Notes: generated by a model not told the origin, from the sequence alone. DNA of 35,746 nt from Fidelibacterota bacterium (GCA_020354025.1 CP070638.1:1885557-1921302); one strand, 5' to 3'. Positions 1 to 10,210 are shown, counted from the stretch's first letter. Translations and numbers: made by a program.

Positions 1-1670
1 GCCAGGGGCTTCATCCCGGCCTTCAGGATGGACGGATCATCAACCCGCAGGGCCTGCACCTGCCAGAGGTACGGCAGGGTCCAGCCGGTGTCGTCGTAGG
101 GCGGTTGGGCGTCCTCGGGGACGTTCTGCTCCTCCAGCAGGTTGAGCACCAGGGCCCGGTAAGGCTGGTCCAGGCGCACCACATAAGAGCCTTTTGGCGC
201 CGTGTGGGTGATTTTCCGCTTTTCCGGCTTGCCCTGCTTGTCGCCCCGGTCTTTATTAGCTTTAACCGGTTTCTCCTCGGTCCATTTCAGGTCCCGGGTG
301 GCCTGATGAACCTCCACGCCTTCGTCCAGCAGCAGGTTGATCAGTTGGGCGGCGGTGTGGCTGCGGGGCTGATCGTGAGGAATGACCCAGGCATGGGGCG
401 GTTCCTCCCGACCCTTGTTCACGGAGTTGCGGGACTTGATGTAGAAATTATCCACCAGGTCGGTACCGTTATCCGCCACATATTTGAGGGCGATGAGCAG
501 ACCGCTCTGTGAGTAGTTGGTATTGTTGCGCAGGGACCACATGGTCTTTTTCAGGGGCGGGCTGGGCCGGTACCACTCCCGCGAGGTCTGGTTTTTCTCC
601 AGCTTCCGTTCCCTGGTATCGGCGATGGCGTTGCCGAAGGTCTCGTAGAAGCGGCCGACGGCGTTGCGCAGGTTGGGTATCCACAGGAGGTAGTTGGAGG
701 CCCAGCCGGTGTAAAAGCCGTGGGTCCAGACACCGGGCATGCCCCGCTTGGTAAGCTGGGTCACCTCCTCATGAGCCAGGTTGTGCCATTCGTCGATGGT
801 GATGGGATCGATGTACTCGTTATAGGGACCTGTGCCGGTGGAGACGTACAGGTAGGGCACCGACTCGTGCAGGTCGTGGCCGACGATGGGTTTCCAGTAG
901 AGGAAGGACTTCAGGATGTTTCGAGTCAGGGCCAGGCTCAGACCGTAGCCGTCCCGGTTGTTGTCGTGGGCCACGTAGTGTCCCCAATAGATCAGGTCGG
1001 GTCCCACGTCATTGTGCGCCTTGCGGTAGTTATAGATATCCACCATGCGGTCGCGGCCGTCAGGTTCGGCCACCGGCACGAGGATCACGATCAGATTATT
1101 ACGGATGGTCCGGATGAGGGGCGACTCTTCCACAGCCAGGCGATAGGCCAGCTCCATGAACATCTCGGGGCCACCGGTCTCGGTAGAGTGCAGTCCGGTG
1201 ATGGCGTAGTAGATGGGTTTGGCCCTGGCGATGATGTCTTTGGCTTCAGCTGTACTCAGTTTGCGGGGATCGGCCAGGCGATTGAGGTAGCTTCGATAGG
1301 TGTCTAGGTCGGCCAGGTTCTGTTCGTCGGCTATGATCACCTCGATCATCTCCCGTCCCTCCTCGGTCTGGCCGATGGGGCGGACCGTTACGCGGGGCGA
1401 GTGCTCCGCCAGCAGGCGGAGGTAAGCGTAAATCTCATCGGTATGGTGCAGGATGTCCGGTGCGCCGATGATGTCACCGAAGTGCTCCAGCGGTGAGGGC
1501 ACCGTTTCCGAGACAGGCAGGTGATCCACCAGGTCGCAGAGGAAGCGTTCGTCGGTGGTGTAGGTCTTGATTTTCTCGGCGTAGGCGGCGTCTTGCTGCT
1601 GGGCCTGGCCGAACACGCTCTGCGTGGCGAAGGCAGTAATGAGGATGAGTCCCGATATGGAGAAACGCAC
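1..1670 (-). CDS. Secreted M14-family zinc carboxypeptidase (3' end beyond the window)
   Basis: Predicted exported metallopeptidase that trims residues from peptides outside the cytoplasm. I read 556 codons from a GTG start at 1670; the C-terminus lies beyond base 1. Residues 1-22 form a type I signal peptide (hydrophobic stretch SGLILITAFATQSVFG followed by QAQQ). The M14 zinc motif HxxE is present as H161-S-T-E164, and HDLHE at 265-269 supplies the third zinc ligand (probably H268). NNRD at 237-240 matches the substrate-carboxylate Asn-Arg pair of the family. The family usually has a further C-terminal domain, not visible here. The start is fixed by AAGGAG six bases upstream of the GTG. It lies 28 bases after the P1 peptidase gene and is probably cotranscribed with it and the OPT transporter. 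Family assignment is firm; substrate is unknown. Confidence 0.88.
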   Translation of the reverse strand, partial: MRFSISGLILITAFATQSVFGQAQQQDAAYAEKIKTYTTDERFLCDLVDHLPVSETVPSPLEHFGDIIGAPDILHHTDEIYAYLRLLAEHSPRVTVRPIGQTEEGREMIEVIIADEQNLADLDTYRSYLNRLADPRKLSTAEAKDIIARAKPIYYAITGLHSTETGGPEMFMELAYRLAVEESPLIRTIRNNLIVILVPVAEPDGRDRMVDIYNYRKAHNDVGPDLIYWGHYVAHDNNRDGYGLSLALTRNILKSFLYWKPIVGHDLHESVPYLYVSTGTGPYNEYIDPITIDEWHNLAHEEVTQLTKRGMPGVWTHGFYTGWASNYLLWIPNLRNAVGRFYETFGNAIADTRERKLEKNQTSREWYRPSPPLKKTMWSLRNNTNYSQSGLLIALKYVADNGTDLVDNFYIKSRNSVNKGREEPPHAWVIPHDQPRSHTAAQLINLLLDEGVEVHQATRDLKWTEEKPVKANKDRGDKQGKPEKRKITHTAPKGSYVVRLDQPYRALVLNLLEEQNVPEDAQPPYDDTGWTLPYLWQVQALRVDDPSILKAGMKPL

Positions 1671-1676
1671 GGTATA

Positions 1677-1682
1677 CTCCTT
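1677..1682 (-). promoter_or_regulatory. Shine-Dalgarno site of the M14 peptidase gene
   Basis: AAGGAG read on the minus strand, six bases before a GTG codon at 1670. It supports a GTG start that directly precedes a good signal peptide; there is no ATG at this position. Confidence 0.7.
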
Positions 1683-1698
1683 GTGCCGTTTTATGGTG

Positions 1699-2895
1699 TT
1701 AGTCGTTTCTTTTACTGGTGATAATCTTTTTCAGCGGTTCAATCGGCAGGGCCTCAGCTGTATGGCCGTCCCTGCCCGTAACAGTGGTAGCTTTCAGCAG
1801 GGAGTTGTAGAGGGCCTCTTCCACGGCCTCTACAACGGCGAGGAAGAGCGGGCTGAGGGCGTCATTGCGCAGGTACTCGCCAGCCTGGGTACGATCAGTC
1901 GGGCTGTGGGGTACGCGATTCCGGGTGGAGAAGGCGATGACGAAGTCGCCGGAGCCGTTGCTCATGAACGAGCCGGTGCGGGCCAGGCCGAGGACAGCCC
2001 TTTTCGCCAGGCGCTCCAGGTTCCGTGACTCAAGGGGCGCGTCGGTGGCCAGGACGATCATGCAGGAGCCGTAATCTTCCCGCCCCCCGGGTATGCCGGT
2101 GCCGGCATCTGATGAAGAACCCTCCAGGTATTCCCTGAAGCTGTATCGGCCCAACTTCTCGCCAACTGGGTAGCCGTCCATGGTGAGGATGCCGCCGTAG
2201 TTGCTCTGCACCAGGGCACCGACCGTATAGCCGCCCAGTTCTTCAGGCAGCACCCGGGAAGCGGTGCCGATGCCTCCCTTCCAGGCGAAGGCGGTGGTGC
2301 CGGTGCCCGCACCAACAGAACCCTCCTCAACCGGTCCTCCTCCGGCTGCATCAATAGCCGCCAGCACGTCCTTGCGGGTTACGTGCATGCCCCGGATGTC
2401 GTTCAGGTAGCCATCGTTAGTTTCGCCCACGACGGCGTTGACGGAGCTGACCTTCTCGTTTCCCGGCCGGGCGAGGGTCCAGGCCACCACCGCTTCGACG
2501 GCCGTGCCCACGCTCAGGGTATTGGTCAGGACGACGGGGGTTTCGATGAGGCCCAGCTCCTGCACCTGGAGGAACCCGGCGGCCTTGCCGTGACCGTTGC
2601 CCACATAGACAGCGGCGGGGACTTTCTCCTGGAACAGGTTGCCGCCATGGGGCAGGACAGCAGTTACGCCGGTGCGTACGGACCCACCCTTGATCAGGGT
2701 GCGGTGTCCCACCTGCACGCTGGCCACGTCGGTGATGGCGTTCAGGGGACCGGGTGTCATCACGCCAGGTGAAAGACCTAGCTCTCTAGCCCTGGGGCGC
2801 TGAGGACCGGCGGTCGCGGCTACCAGGCTCATAGCGGCCAGCGGCAGGCATACCTCAAAGCAATACTTCAGTAAGGAAAAATCGAATTTCATCAT
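1699..2895 (-). CDS. P1-family (DmpA/BapA-type) self-processing aminopeptidase
   Basis: N-terminal-nucleophile hydrolase resembling L-aminopeptidase D-amidase/esterase DmpA and the beta-aminopeptidases. Such proteins cut themselves between Gly and Ser to free the catalytic Ser, then release N-terminal residues from small peptides. The sequence has the early block SPGVMTPGPLNAITDV with VGH, a VLTNT..VGTAVEA stretch, and the diagnostic YGS-C-M-I-V-L-A-T-D-A-P-L block, with Ser about residue 281 from the GTG start (277 from the ATG). A hydrophobic N-terminus ending in VAATAG suggests export to the periplasm. Length (about 400 aa) is usual. I used the ATG at 2895; an in-frame GTG at 2907 would add four residues, and neither has a strong ribosome site. 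It begins only 22 bases after the OPT gene (10 if the GTG is used), which fits joint use of peptides. Confidence 0.88.
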   Translation of the reverse strand: MMKFDFSLLKYCFEVCLPLAAMSLVAATAGPQRPRARELGLSPGVMTPGPLNAITDVASVQVGHRTLIKGGSVRTGVTAVLPHGGNLFQEKVPAAVYVGNGHGKAAGFLQVQELGLIETPVVLTNTLSVGTAVEAVVAWTLARPGNEKVSSVNAVVGETNDGYLNDIRGMHVTRKDVLAAIDAAGGGPVEEGSVGAGTGTTAFAWKGGIGTASRVLPEELGGYTVGALVQSNYGGILTMDGYPVGEKLGRYSFREYLEGSSSDAGTGIPGGREDYGSCMIVLATDAPLESRNLERLAKRAVLGLARTGSFMSNGSGDFVIAFSTRNRVPHSPTDRTQAGEYLRNDALSPLFLAVVEAVEEALYNSLLKATTVTGRDGHTAEALPIEPLKKIITSKRND

Positions 2896-2917
2896 TATGT
2901 CACTCACAAGTTTTGGA

Positions 2918-4867
<1,950 letters not shown>

Positions 4868-5019
4868 AAGCTGACTCTCCGAATATTGTTTCGGTTTCGG
4901 GTCTTATTTTGATAACCCTTCCTTATTCAACCCACAAACCTAATGGTACTCCAAACGGGAAGGCAAGCGGTGAAAAGACCGAGACTGCAGGCCAGATACC
5001 CTTTCAATTGGGGAATACC

Positions 5020-5049
5020 TTGACTTGAATTTTGGGAACGAGGTAATTT
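5020..5049 (+). promoter_or_regulatory. Possible sigma-70-type promoter for the complex I block
   Basis: TTGACT (5020-5025) followed after 18 bases by TAATTT (5044-5049). The -35 element is close to consensus and the -10 element is weak. It would give a short leader before the nuoA1 start at 5080. The organism's promoter rules are unknown, so this is a candidate only. Confidence 0.3.
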
Positions 5050-5065
5050 AGCAGCCTTAAATCCT

Positions 5066-5071
5066 AGGGAG
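5066..5071 (+). promoter_or_regulatory. Shine-Dalgarno site that decides a CTG start for nuoA1
   Basis: AGGGAG eight bases before CTG at 5080. The overlapping in-frame TAG at 5065-5067 prevents any further upstream start, and the next in-frame GTG at 5140 would remove most of the first membrane helix. Confidence 0.6.
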
Positions 5072-5079
5072 ATCACAGC

Positions 5080-5493
5080 CTGTATAGCGATTTTGCACCG
5101 ATTCCGATATTCGCCCTCCTTTCCGCCGTTATTATCGTTGTGGCGCTCATCCTTCAGAGACTCGTCGCACCGGCGAGACGAGGCGCGCTGAAGCACTCCA
5201 CCTATGAATGCGGCGAAGAGGTTGAAGGCAGCGCCTGGACCCAGTTTAACATCCGCTTTTACGTCATCGCGCTGGTATTCCTTATTTTCGATGTGGAGGT
5301 AGTGATCCTGTTTCCCTGGGCGGTCGTATTCAAGGACATCGGCCTGGTGGCTTTTGTGGAGATGCTCATCTTCCTCTGTGTTCTAACGATCGGTCTGGTT
5401 GCCGTTTGGCGGCGGCGGGACCTTGATTGGGTGAAGATGGTCCTTCCCTATGCCCGAGGCCGCTACGCTCGTCTGACCAGGGACCCAGATTAA
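5080..5493 (+). CDS. nuoA: NADH-quinone oxidoreductase subunit A (11-subunit complex)
   Basis: Small membrane subunit at the junction of the quinone site and the pump arm. The translation from CTG at 5080 gives 137 residues starting with (M)YSDFAPIPIFALL, which fits the usual NuoA N-terminus (a short polar stretch with DFAP, then helix 1). The family loop HSTYECGEE and helix NIRFYVIALVFLIFDVEVV are clear. A start at GTG 5140 (117 residues) would delete helix 1, so I prefer the CTG with its AGGGAG site. It is the first gene of the rightward block, 68 bases before nuoB1. Confidence 0.93.
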   Translation: MYSDFAPIPIFALLSAVIIVVALILQRLVAPARRGALKHSTYECGEEVEGSAWTQFNIRFYVIALVFLIFDVEVVILFPWAVVFKDIGLVAFVEMLIFLCVLTIGLVAVWRRRDLDWVKMVLPYARGRYARLTRDPD

Positions 5494-5496
5494 GGG

Positions 5497-5511
5497 CAGG
5501 GCAAGTCCCTG
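5497..5511 (+). other. Small hairpin just after nuoA1
   Basis: CAGGG-CAAGT-CCCTG, five base pairs with a five-base loop, three bases past the nuoA1 stop and in the longest gap of the 28-gene block. No T-run follows, so it is not a standard terminator; it might be an mRNA processing or stability element, or chance. Confidence 0.25.
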
Positions 5512-5561
5512 ATCCGCGCTGAAGCCTCCCTGGTGGCACCGAGGAATAATAAGGTATAGTA

Positions 5562-6056
5562 ATGGACTTTTCCCTGGTAAACAGATATGACCAGGATAAC
5601 GTTGTAGTAGGCAAGCTGGACCAGCTAATCAACTGGGCCCGCTCGGGTTCGCCATGGTTTTTCCAGTTCGGTCTGGCCTGCTGCGCCATCGAGATGATAG
5701 CTGCCGCCCAACCCCGCTACGACCTGGAGCGGTTCGGCATTATGCCACGGGCCACTCCCCGCATGGCCGATGTCATGATCGTATCCGGCACGGTCACCCT
5801 GAAGATGGCCACCCGTCTCAAGCGGCTCTACGAGCAGATGGCCAATCCCAAATACGTGGTTTCCATGGGCAGCTGTGCCAACAGTGGAGGACCCTACTGG
5901 CAGCACGGTTACCATGTTGTAAAAGGCGTGGATCTGGTGGTACCGGTGGACGTCTATATTCCCGGCTGTCCCCCCCGACCGGAAGCGCTGCTCGAGGGAT
6001 TGCTGCACCTCAAGAAGAAGATCAGGGAAGAAACGCCCCTGCGAAAAGCAGCGTAA
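5562..6056 (+). CDS. nuoB: NADH-quinone oxidoreductase subunit B (11-subunit complex)
   Basis: Carries iron-sulphur cluster N2, which hands electrons to quinone. All four ligands are present: tandem Cys40-Cys41, Cys105 in GSCANSGG and Cys136 in GCPPRPEAL. The length (164 aa) is normal. It is of a different type from the second NuoB in this window: [18 protein letters not shown] here against [16 protein letters not shown] there. AAGG lies seven bases before the ATG. It is followed by nuoC1 after 21 bases, so the order is that of a classical nuo operon. Confidence 0.97.
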   Translation: MDFSLVNRYDQDNVVVGKLDQLINWARSGSPWFFQFGLACCAIEMIAAAQPRYDLERFGIMPRATPRMADVMIVSGTVTLKMATRLKRLYEQMANPKYVVSMGSCANSGGPYWQHGYHVVKGVDLVVPVDVYIPGCPPRPEALLEGLLHLKKKIREETPLRKAA

Positions 6057-6077
6057 CACCTGAACCGTTACACCACC

Positions 6078-6569
6078 ATGGAATTTCCAGAGATCGTAAA
6101 ACAGATAGAGGCTGCATTCCCGGAGGCAGCTGTCTCAGTTGATGATACCGCTGGTTGTATATTGATAGCGTCTGAGAACTGGCTGGCGGTTGCAGAGTAT
6201 CTCAAGACCGATCCCGGGACCGCCTTTGATGCCCTGATGTGCCTGACGGGTTATGATCGTGGGCCAGAGGGTGTGTTAGGAGCAGCCTACAATCTGTATT
6301 CCATGGAACACGCACACAAGCTGGAGGTGCGCATCGAAACACCACGGGATGATAGTACAATACCTTCGGTAGCTCATATATGGCGTACGGCAGACTGGCA
6401 CGAACGGGAAGTCTATGATATGTTCGGCATCACCTTTGACGGACATCCTGATTTACGGCGCATGCTGCTGCCGGATGATTGGGAAGGGCATCCGTTGAGG
6501 AAGGATTACCAGATTCCCGATTTCTTCCATGGGATACCCGTCCCCAAGGATAAGCGAGGCTGGGAGTGA
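6078..6569 (+). CDS. nuoC: NADH-quinone oxidoreductase subunit C (11-subunit complex)
   Basis: 30-kDa hydrophilic subunit of the quinone module. The family signature is at residues 109-128 (EREVYDMFGI then FDGHPDLRR), followed by LLPDDWEGHPLRKDY. It is 163 residues and separate from NuoD, not a NuoCD fusion. Its TGA overlaps the GTG of nuoD1 (GTGA), which suggests coupled translation. Confidence 0.96.
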   Translation: MEFPEIVKQIEAAFPEAAVSVDDTAGCILIASENWLAVAEYLKTDPGTAFDALMCLTGYDRGPEGVLGAAYNLYSMEHAHKLEVRIETPRDDSTIPSVAHIWRTADWHEREVYDMFGITFDGHPDLRRMLLPDDWEGHPLRKDYQIPDFFHGIPVPKDKRGWE

Positions 6570-7717
6570 CCACTTCGGAAGCGATCCGGAAGAACTTCGG
6601 GGTAGTGGAAGCGGAGGAGATGGTCCTCAACATGGGGCCGCAGCATCCCAGCACCCACGGCGTACTGCGCCTGAAAATCCGGACCGATGGTGAGATTATC
6701 TCCCATATCGAGCCGCACATCGGTTACCTGCACCGCTGTTTTGAGAAGCATTGCGAGAACCTGACCTACCCGCAGGTAATCCCTTATACCGACCGCTGCG
6801 ATTACCTGGCTTCCATGAACAACAATCACATCTATGTTTTGGCGGTGGAAAAGCTCATGGGGCTCGAGGTCCCCGAAAGGGTGGAATACATTCGGGTGAT
6901 CATGGCCGAGCTCCAGCGTATCGCCAGCCACCTCATGGCGGTGGGGGCTCATGGGCTGGATACCGGTGGCATTACTCCTATCACCTACACCTTCCGCGAC
7001 CGGGAACGCATCCTGGACCTGTTCGAGTACACCTGCGGTGCACGGCTGCTGTATAACTATATCTGGATTGGAGGGGTGTCCCACGACCTGCCACCCGATT
7101 TTGTGCAGTACGCCACCGAATTCCTAGATTACTTCGAGCCTAAAATAGTCGAGTACAACCGCCTTCTAACATATAACAAGATTTTCATCGAGCGTTCGGC
7201 AGATGTAGGCGTATTGCCCGCAGATGTGGCCGTTAACTACGGCGCTTCCGGCCCTGTCCTCAGGGGCTCGGGCATTGACTGGGACCTGCGCCGGAATGAT
7301 CCCTATTCGATCTACGACCGTTTCGAATTTGACATTCCCATCGGAACGGGTGAGATGGGCACGGTGGGTGACAGCTGGGACCGCTATTTTGTACGTGTCA
7401 GGGAGATGGAGGAGAGCGTAAAAATTCTGCGTCAGGCGCTAGCCCGGCTGCCTAAAGACGGGGATGTTCATGCTGCGATACCCAAGAAAGTCCGGCCGCC
7501 GGAGGGAGCCATTTATTTTCGTGGTGAAAATCCACGGGGAGAGCTGGGCTTCTACATAATCAGTGACGGATCACCCAAGCCCTACCGGCTGAAGATGCGG
7601 TCACCCGCTTTCGTCAACCTATCCGTTTTCAGTGAAATCGCCACCGGCTGGATGCTCGCCGATATCATATCCATCCTTGGCAGCCTTGATATCGTGCTGG
7701 GGGAGATTGACCGGTGA
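6566..7717 (+). CDS. nuoD: NADH-quinone oxidoreductase subunit D (11-subunit complex)
   Basis: 49-kDa subunit that forms the quinone headgroup pocket with NuoB. The pocket residues match: His31 in GPQHPSTHG (equivalent to Thermus Nqo4 His38) and Tyr80 in RCDYLASMNNN (equivalent to Tyr87). The protein is 383 residues. Between the DRYFVRVREMEESVKI helix and the GELGFYIISDG block it lacks about 20 residues that NuoD2 has (the segment with EGLIHHF). The GTG start overlaps the nuoC1 stop, and its own stop overlaps the GTG of nuoH1. Confidence 0.97.
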   Translation: MTTSEAIRKNFGVVEAEEMVLNMGPQHPSTHGVLRLKIRTDGEIISHIEPHIGYLHRCFEKHCENLTYPQVIPYTDRCDYLASMNNNHIYVLAVEKLMGLEVPERVEYIRVIMAELQRIASHLMAVGAHGLDTGGITPITYTFRDRERILDLFEYTCGARLLYNYIWIGGVSHDLPPDFVQYATEFLDYFEPKIVEYNRLLTYNKIFIERSADVGVLPADVAVNYGASGPVLRGSGIDWDLRRNDPYSIYDRFEFDIPIGTGEMGTVGDSWDRYFVRVREMEESVKILRQALARLPKDGDVHAAIPKKVRPPEGAIYFRGENPRGELGFYIISDGSPKPYRLKMRSPAFVNLSVFSEIATGWMLADIISILGSLDIVLGEIDR

Positions 7718-8838
7718 GTTCCTTTATCGATACCATAGTGGATTTTTTAGTCCGACTGCTGGGAATACCACAGGGAGCGGCCGGATTCATGCTCATTCTC
7801 GTGGCCGTGGTCTTAGGGGTAGTGGTATTTCTTTTCACGGCGGTAAACGCGCTGGTGGCGGTCTATATGGAGCGCAAAGTATCGGCCTTCATGCAGGACC
7901 GACTAGGGCCGATGGAAGTTGGCTTCTGGGGCTTCCGGGGCGGGAAGCGCTTCTGGGGCGGCATTGCACAGACTCTGGCGGACACCTTCAAACTGCTCCT
8001 GAAGGAAGACATCATCCCCGACAAGTCCGACCGCAAATTATTTATCCTCGGACCGTTCATTCTTTACGGTGCCGTCTTCTGCGCTTTCATCGGAATTCCC
8101 CTCGGTTACGGAATGGCGATCTCTGATTTCAATATCGGCATTTTCTATGTGATCGCCATCAGCTCGGTCGGCGTGATCGGGATCATTCTATCAGGGTGGG
8201 GCTCGAATAACAAGTGGTCGCTGTATGGTGCCGTTCGCTCAGCCGCGCAGATAATCAGCTATGAACTGCCGGTGGGTATGTCGCTGCTGCTGGTGGTGAT
8301 GGTAGTTGGCAGCCTCCAGTTCCATGATATCGTAGCCTGGCAGGAGCAGCACCGGTGGTTCCTGTTCCACAGTCCCTTTACCATCGTGGCCTTCGTGATT
8401 TTCTTTCTATCCGGTGTGGCCGAAGCAAACCGGACACCATTCGATATCCCCGAGGCCGAATCGGAGCTGGTGGCGGGCTACATGACCGAGTATTCCGGCT
8501 TCCGGTGGGCCATCTTTTTCCTTTCGGAATACGCTAACATGGCCGTCATTTCACTCATGACCGCCATTGTTTTCCTGGGGGGATGGTTGTCGCCTGTCGG
8601 CGGACTCCTGCGCCTATTCGGTGTGCCGGAAGGGTGGTACTACCTGGACGGTTCTCTGTGGGGCGTCTTCTGGATTTCGGCCAAGGCGATCCTCTTCATT
8701 TTCATCATGATGTGGTTCCGATGGACCTGGCCCCGGCTGCGGGTGGATCAGCTGATGTACACTGCCTGGAAGGTGTTTCTGCCTATCGCCCTGCTGAACA
8801 TATTTTTCGTAGGTATCTGGGAACTGATCTTTGCTTAG
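7714..8838 (+). CDS. nuoH: NADH-quinone oxidoreductase subunit H (11-subunit complex)
   Basis: Membrane subunit that closes the quinone chamber and links it to the proton channels. Family blocks are AVYMERKVSAFMQDRLGP, the KEDIIP loop, and EANRTPFDIPEAESELVAGY with MTEYSGFRWAIFFLSEYANM. The protein is 374 residues, 34 longer than NuoH2. Part of the extra length is a Gly/Phe/Trp-rich insertion after DRLGP (EVGFWGFRGGKRFWGG). GTG start in a GTGA overlap with nuoD1. NuoEFG genes, normally between D and H, are absent. Confidence 0.97.
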   Translation: MSSFIDTIVDFLVRLLGIPQGAAGFMLILVAVVLGVVVFLFTAVNALVAVYMERKVSAFMQDRLGPMEVGFWGFRGGKRFWGGIAQTLADTFKLLLKEDIIPDKSDRKLFILGPFILYGAVFCAFIGIPLGYGMAISDFNIGIFYVIAISSVGVIGIILSGWGSNNKWSLYGAVRSAAQIISYELPVGMSLLLVVMVVGSLQFHDIVAWQEQHRWFLFHSPFTIVAFVIFFLSGVAEANRTPFDIPEAESELVAGYMTEYSGFRWAIFFLSEYANMAVISLMTAIVFLGGWLSPVGGLLRLFGVPEGWYYLDGSLWGVFWISAKAILFIFIMMWFRWTWPRLRVDQLMYTAWKVFLPIALLNIFFVGIWELIFA

Positions 8839-8841
8839 GGT

Positions 8842-9708
8842 ATGACAATGGCAGGCGAGGTGGGACAATACTTTCAGAACATAGGCGCGGCGGTCAGTAC
8901 CCTCTGGGATGGTATGCGGGTGACCATGGGCCATTTCATCAGAAAGAAGAAGCTCAACGCCACCCTCCAGTATCCGCGCGAACGGTGGCCCATCCCGGAG
9001 CGGCATATCGGCTTTGAGGAAGCCAAGTACAACGTCATCCGCTGCCGCCTGCACGTGGATATTGACGACTGTATCGGCTGTATGCAGTGCGTGCGGGCTT
9101 GCCCGGTGGACTGCATCAAGATCGAGACCATTAAGCTACCCAAGGACACCGAGCTGGGTTCGCTGCCGGGTAGCACCCAGACCAGCACTACTTCCAACGG
9201 CTCCGCCAAACGTCTGCTGGTATCCCGATTCGACATCGATCTGGCCGAGTGCATGTACTGCAACCTCTGCACCTTCCCCTGTCCGGAAGAGTGCATATAC
9301 ATGGTGGGTGGTCCCAACGGCCATCGGCACCCCATAGATTATGAATTTTCCGAGCGCGACCGGAACCGGCTGGTCTACCAGTTCGCCACGGCCACGGATG
9401 AAGAAGTGGAGCAGGTGTCAAAGCTGCTGGAAGCAGCGGCAGCAGTAAAAAAGCCGGCACCCGTCGCGACTGAGACCGCTGAGAAAGCTCCTGAGAAAAA
9501 AGATGCGGGAGAGAAAGAAATCGACCTGTCGATCCTGAACACTATCGAGGATCGCATTGCCCGCAGCAAGGCCAAGGTAATCCTTAACCAGACCCTGCGC
9601 CAGGGGAAGCCCCCTGGGGAGGCGGTCCAGGAGATCCGCAACACACTTACGGAGCTGGGCAAACTTGACGATCAAGTGGAAGCTGTACTAGCTCAGCTGG
9701 GGAAGTAG
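8842..9708 (+). CDS. nuoI: NADH-quinone oxidoreductase subunit I with long C-terminal extension
   Basis: Two-[4Fe-4S] subunit (clusters N6a and N6b) that feeds electrons to NuoB. Ligands are C77/C80/C83/C87 and C137/C140/C143/C147. The protein has 288 residues, against 176 for NuoI2. The gap between the two cysteine motifs is 18 residues longer, with a Ser/Thr/Gly-rich stretch around 107-122. After the second motif it continues for 141 residues instead of 56. That tail has an Ala/Pro/Lys/Glu-rich linker (about 198-226) and a predicted helical region (about 227-287). As this operon has no NuoEFG, NuoI is the outermost electron entry point and the tail may contact the donor. Starts at ATG 8842 or 8848. 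Confidence 0.95.
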   Translation: MTMAGEVGQYFQNIGAAVSTLWDGMRVTMGHFIRKKKLNATLQYPRERWPIPERHIGFEEAKYNVIRCRLHVDIDDCIGCMQCVRACPVDCIKIETIKLPKDTELGSLPGSTQTSTTSNGSAKRLLVSRFDIDLAECMYCNLCTFPCPEECIYMVGGPNGHRHPIDYEFSERDRNRLVYQFATATDEEVEQVSKLLEAAAAVKKPAPVATETAEKAPEKKDAGEKEIDLSILNTIEDRIARSKAKVILNQTLRQGKPPGEAVQEIRNTLTELGKLDDQVEAVLAQLGK

Positions 9709-9715
9709 GACGTTC

Positions 9716-10210
9716 GTGGGTAACGTAGTATTTATCGGAGTTGCAGTGCTGGTAGTGGTCTCCGCCTTTTTCGTGGTGACGGCCAGGAATCTGGTTTATT
9801 CAGCGGTAGCGCTGATGGGTACGCTCTTTGGTGTAGCGGGGCTGTACGTATTTCTATACGCTGATTTCATGGCGGCGGTGCAGATAGTGATTTACGTGGG
9901 CGGTATCCTGGTGCTGATAATCTTCGGCGTAATGCTGACGAACAAGATAGCCACTCCGGTACTGATCCAGACCAGTATGCCCAACCGCGCCCTGGCTGCT
10001 GTGGTGGTTTTCCTTATTTTCCTGGGTTTGACAACCCTCCTGTTCCGCACACCCTGGCACGAGGGCGCGACTGTCGCACCGGAAGGCACCGTGGCTACTA
10101 TCGGCCAGGCATTGCTGACCAAATACCTAATCCACTTTGAAGTGGCTGGAGTGCTATTGCTGCTGGCCCTTCTGGGTGCGGCCTACCTATCGAGGCGCGA
10201 AAATGGATAG
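9716..10210 (+). CDS. nuoJ: NADH-quinone oxidoreductase subunit J (11-subunit complex)
   Basis: Five-helix membrane subunit between NuoH and the antiporter-like subunits. The conserved helix 3 region reads LYADFMAAVQIVIYVGGILVL. The length is 164 aa. GTG start at 9716. Its last eight bases overlap the start of nuoK1, so the two are probably translated together. Confidence 0.93.
   Translation: MGNVVFIGVAVLVVVSAFFVVTARNLVYSAVALMGTLFGVAGLYVFLYADFMAAVQIVIYVGGILVLIIFGVMLTNKIATPVLIQTSMPNRALAAVVVFLIFLGLTTLLFRTPWHEGATVAPEGTVATIGQALLTKYLIHFEVAGVLLLLALLGAAYLSRRENG

Larger units (their letters stand above)
4868..5079. other. Divergent intergenic region between the OPT gene and nuoA1
   Basis: 212 bases without a gene, separating the leftward peptide cluster from the rightward complex I block, so it should hold both promoters. 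It is more AT-rich than its surroundings by eye. An open reading frame runs antisense through its right part (4927-5196), but it overlaps the start of nuoA1 and has no recognisable protein content. I see no riboswitch or clear operator. Confidence 0.6.

Noticed and set aside
105-1307. Several plus-strand open frames (105-512, 509-754, 720-1307)
   Set aside because: They lie antisense to the M14 peptidase, whose protein has clear family motifs; the plus-strand translations have no recognisable content.
4927-5196. Minus-strand 89-residue open frame between OPT and nuoA1
   Set aside because: It overlaps the nuoA1 start and first helix antisense, and its translation has no family features.
10137-10202. 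Longer start for nuoK1
   Set aside because: The extra 22 residues are nuoJ1 read in another frame; the ATG at 10203 gives the family-length protein.
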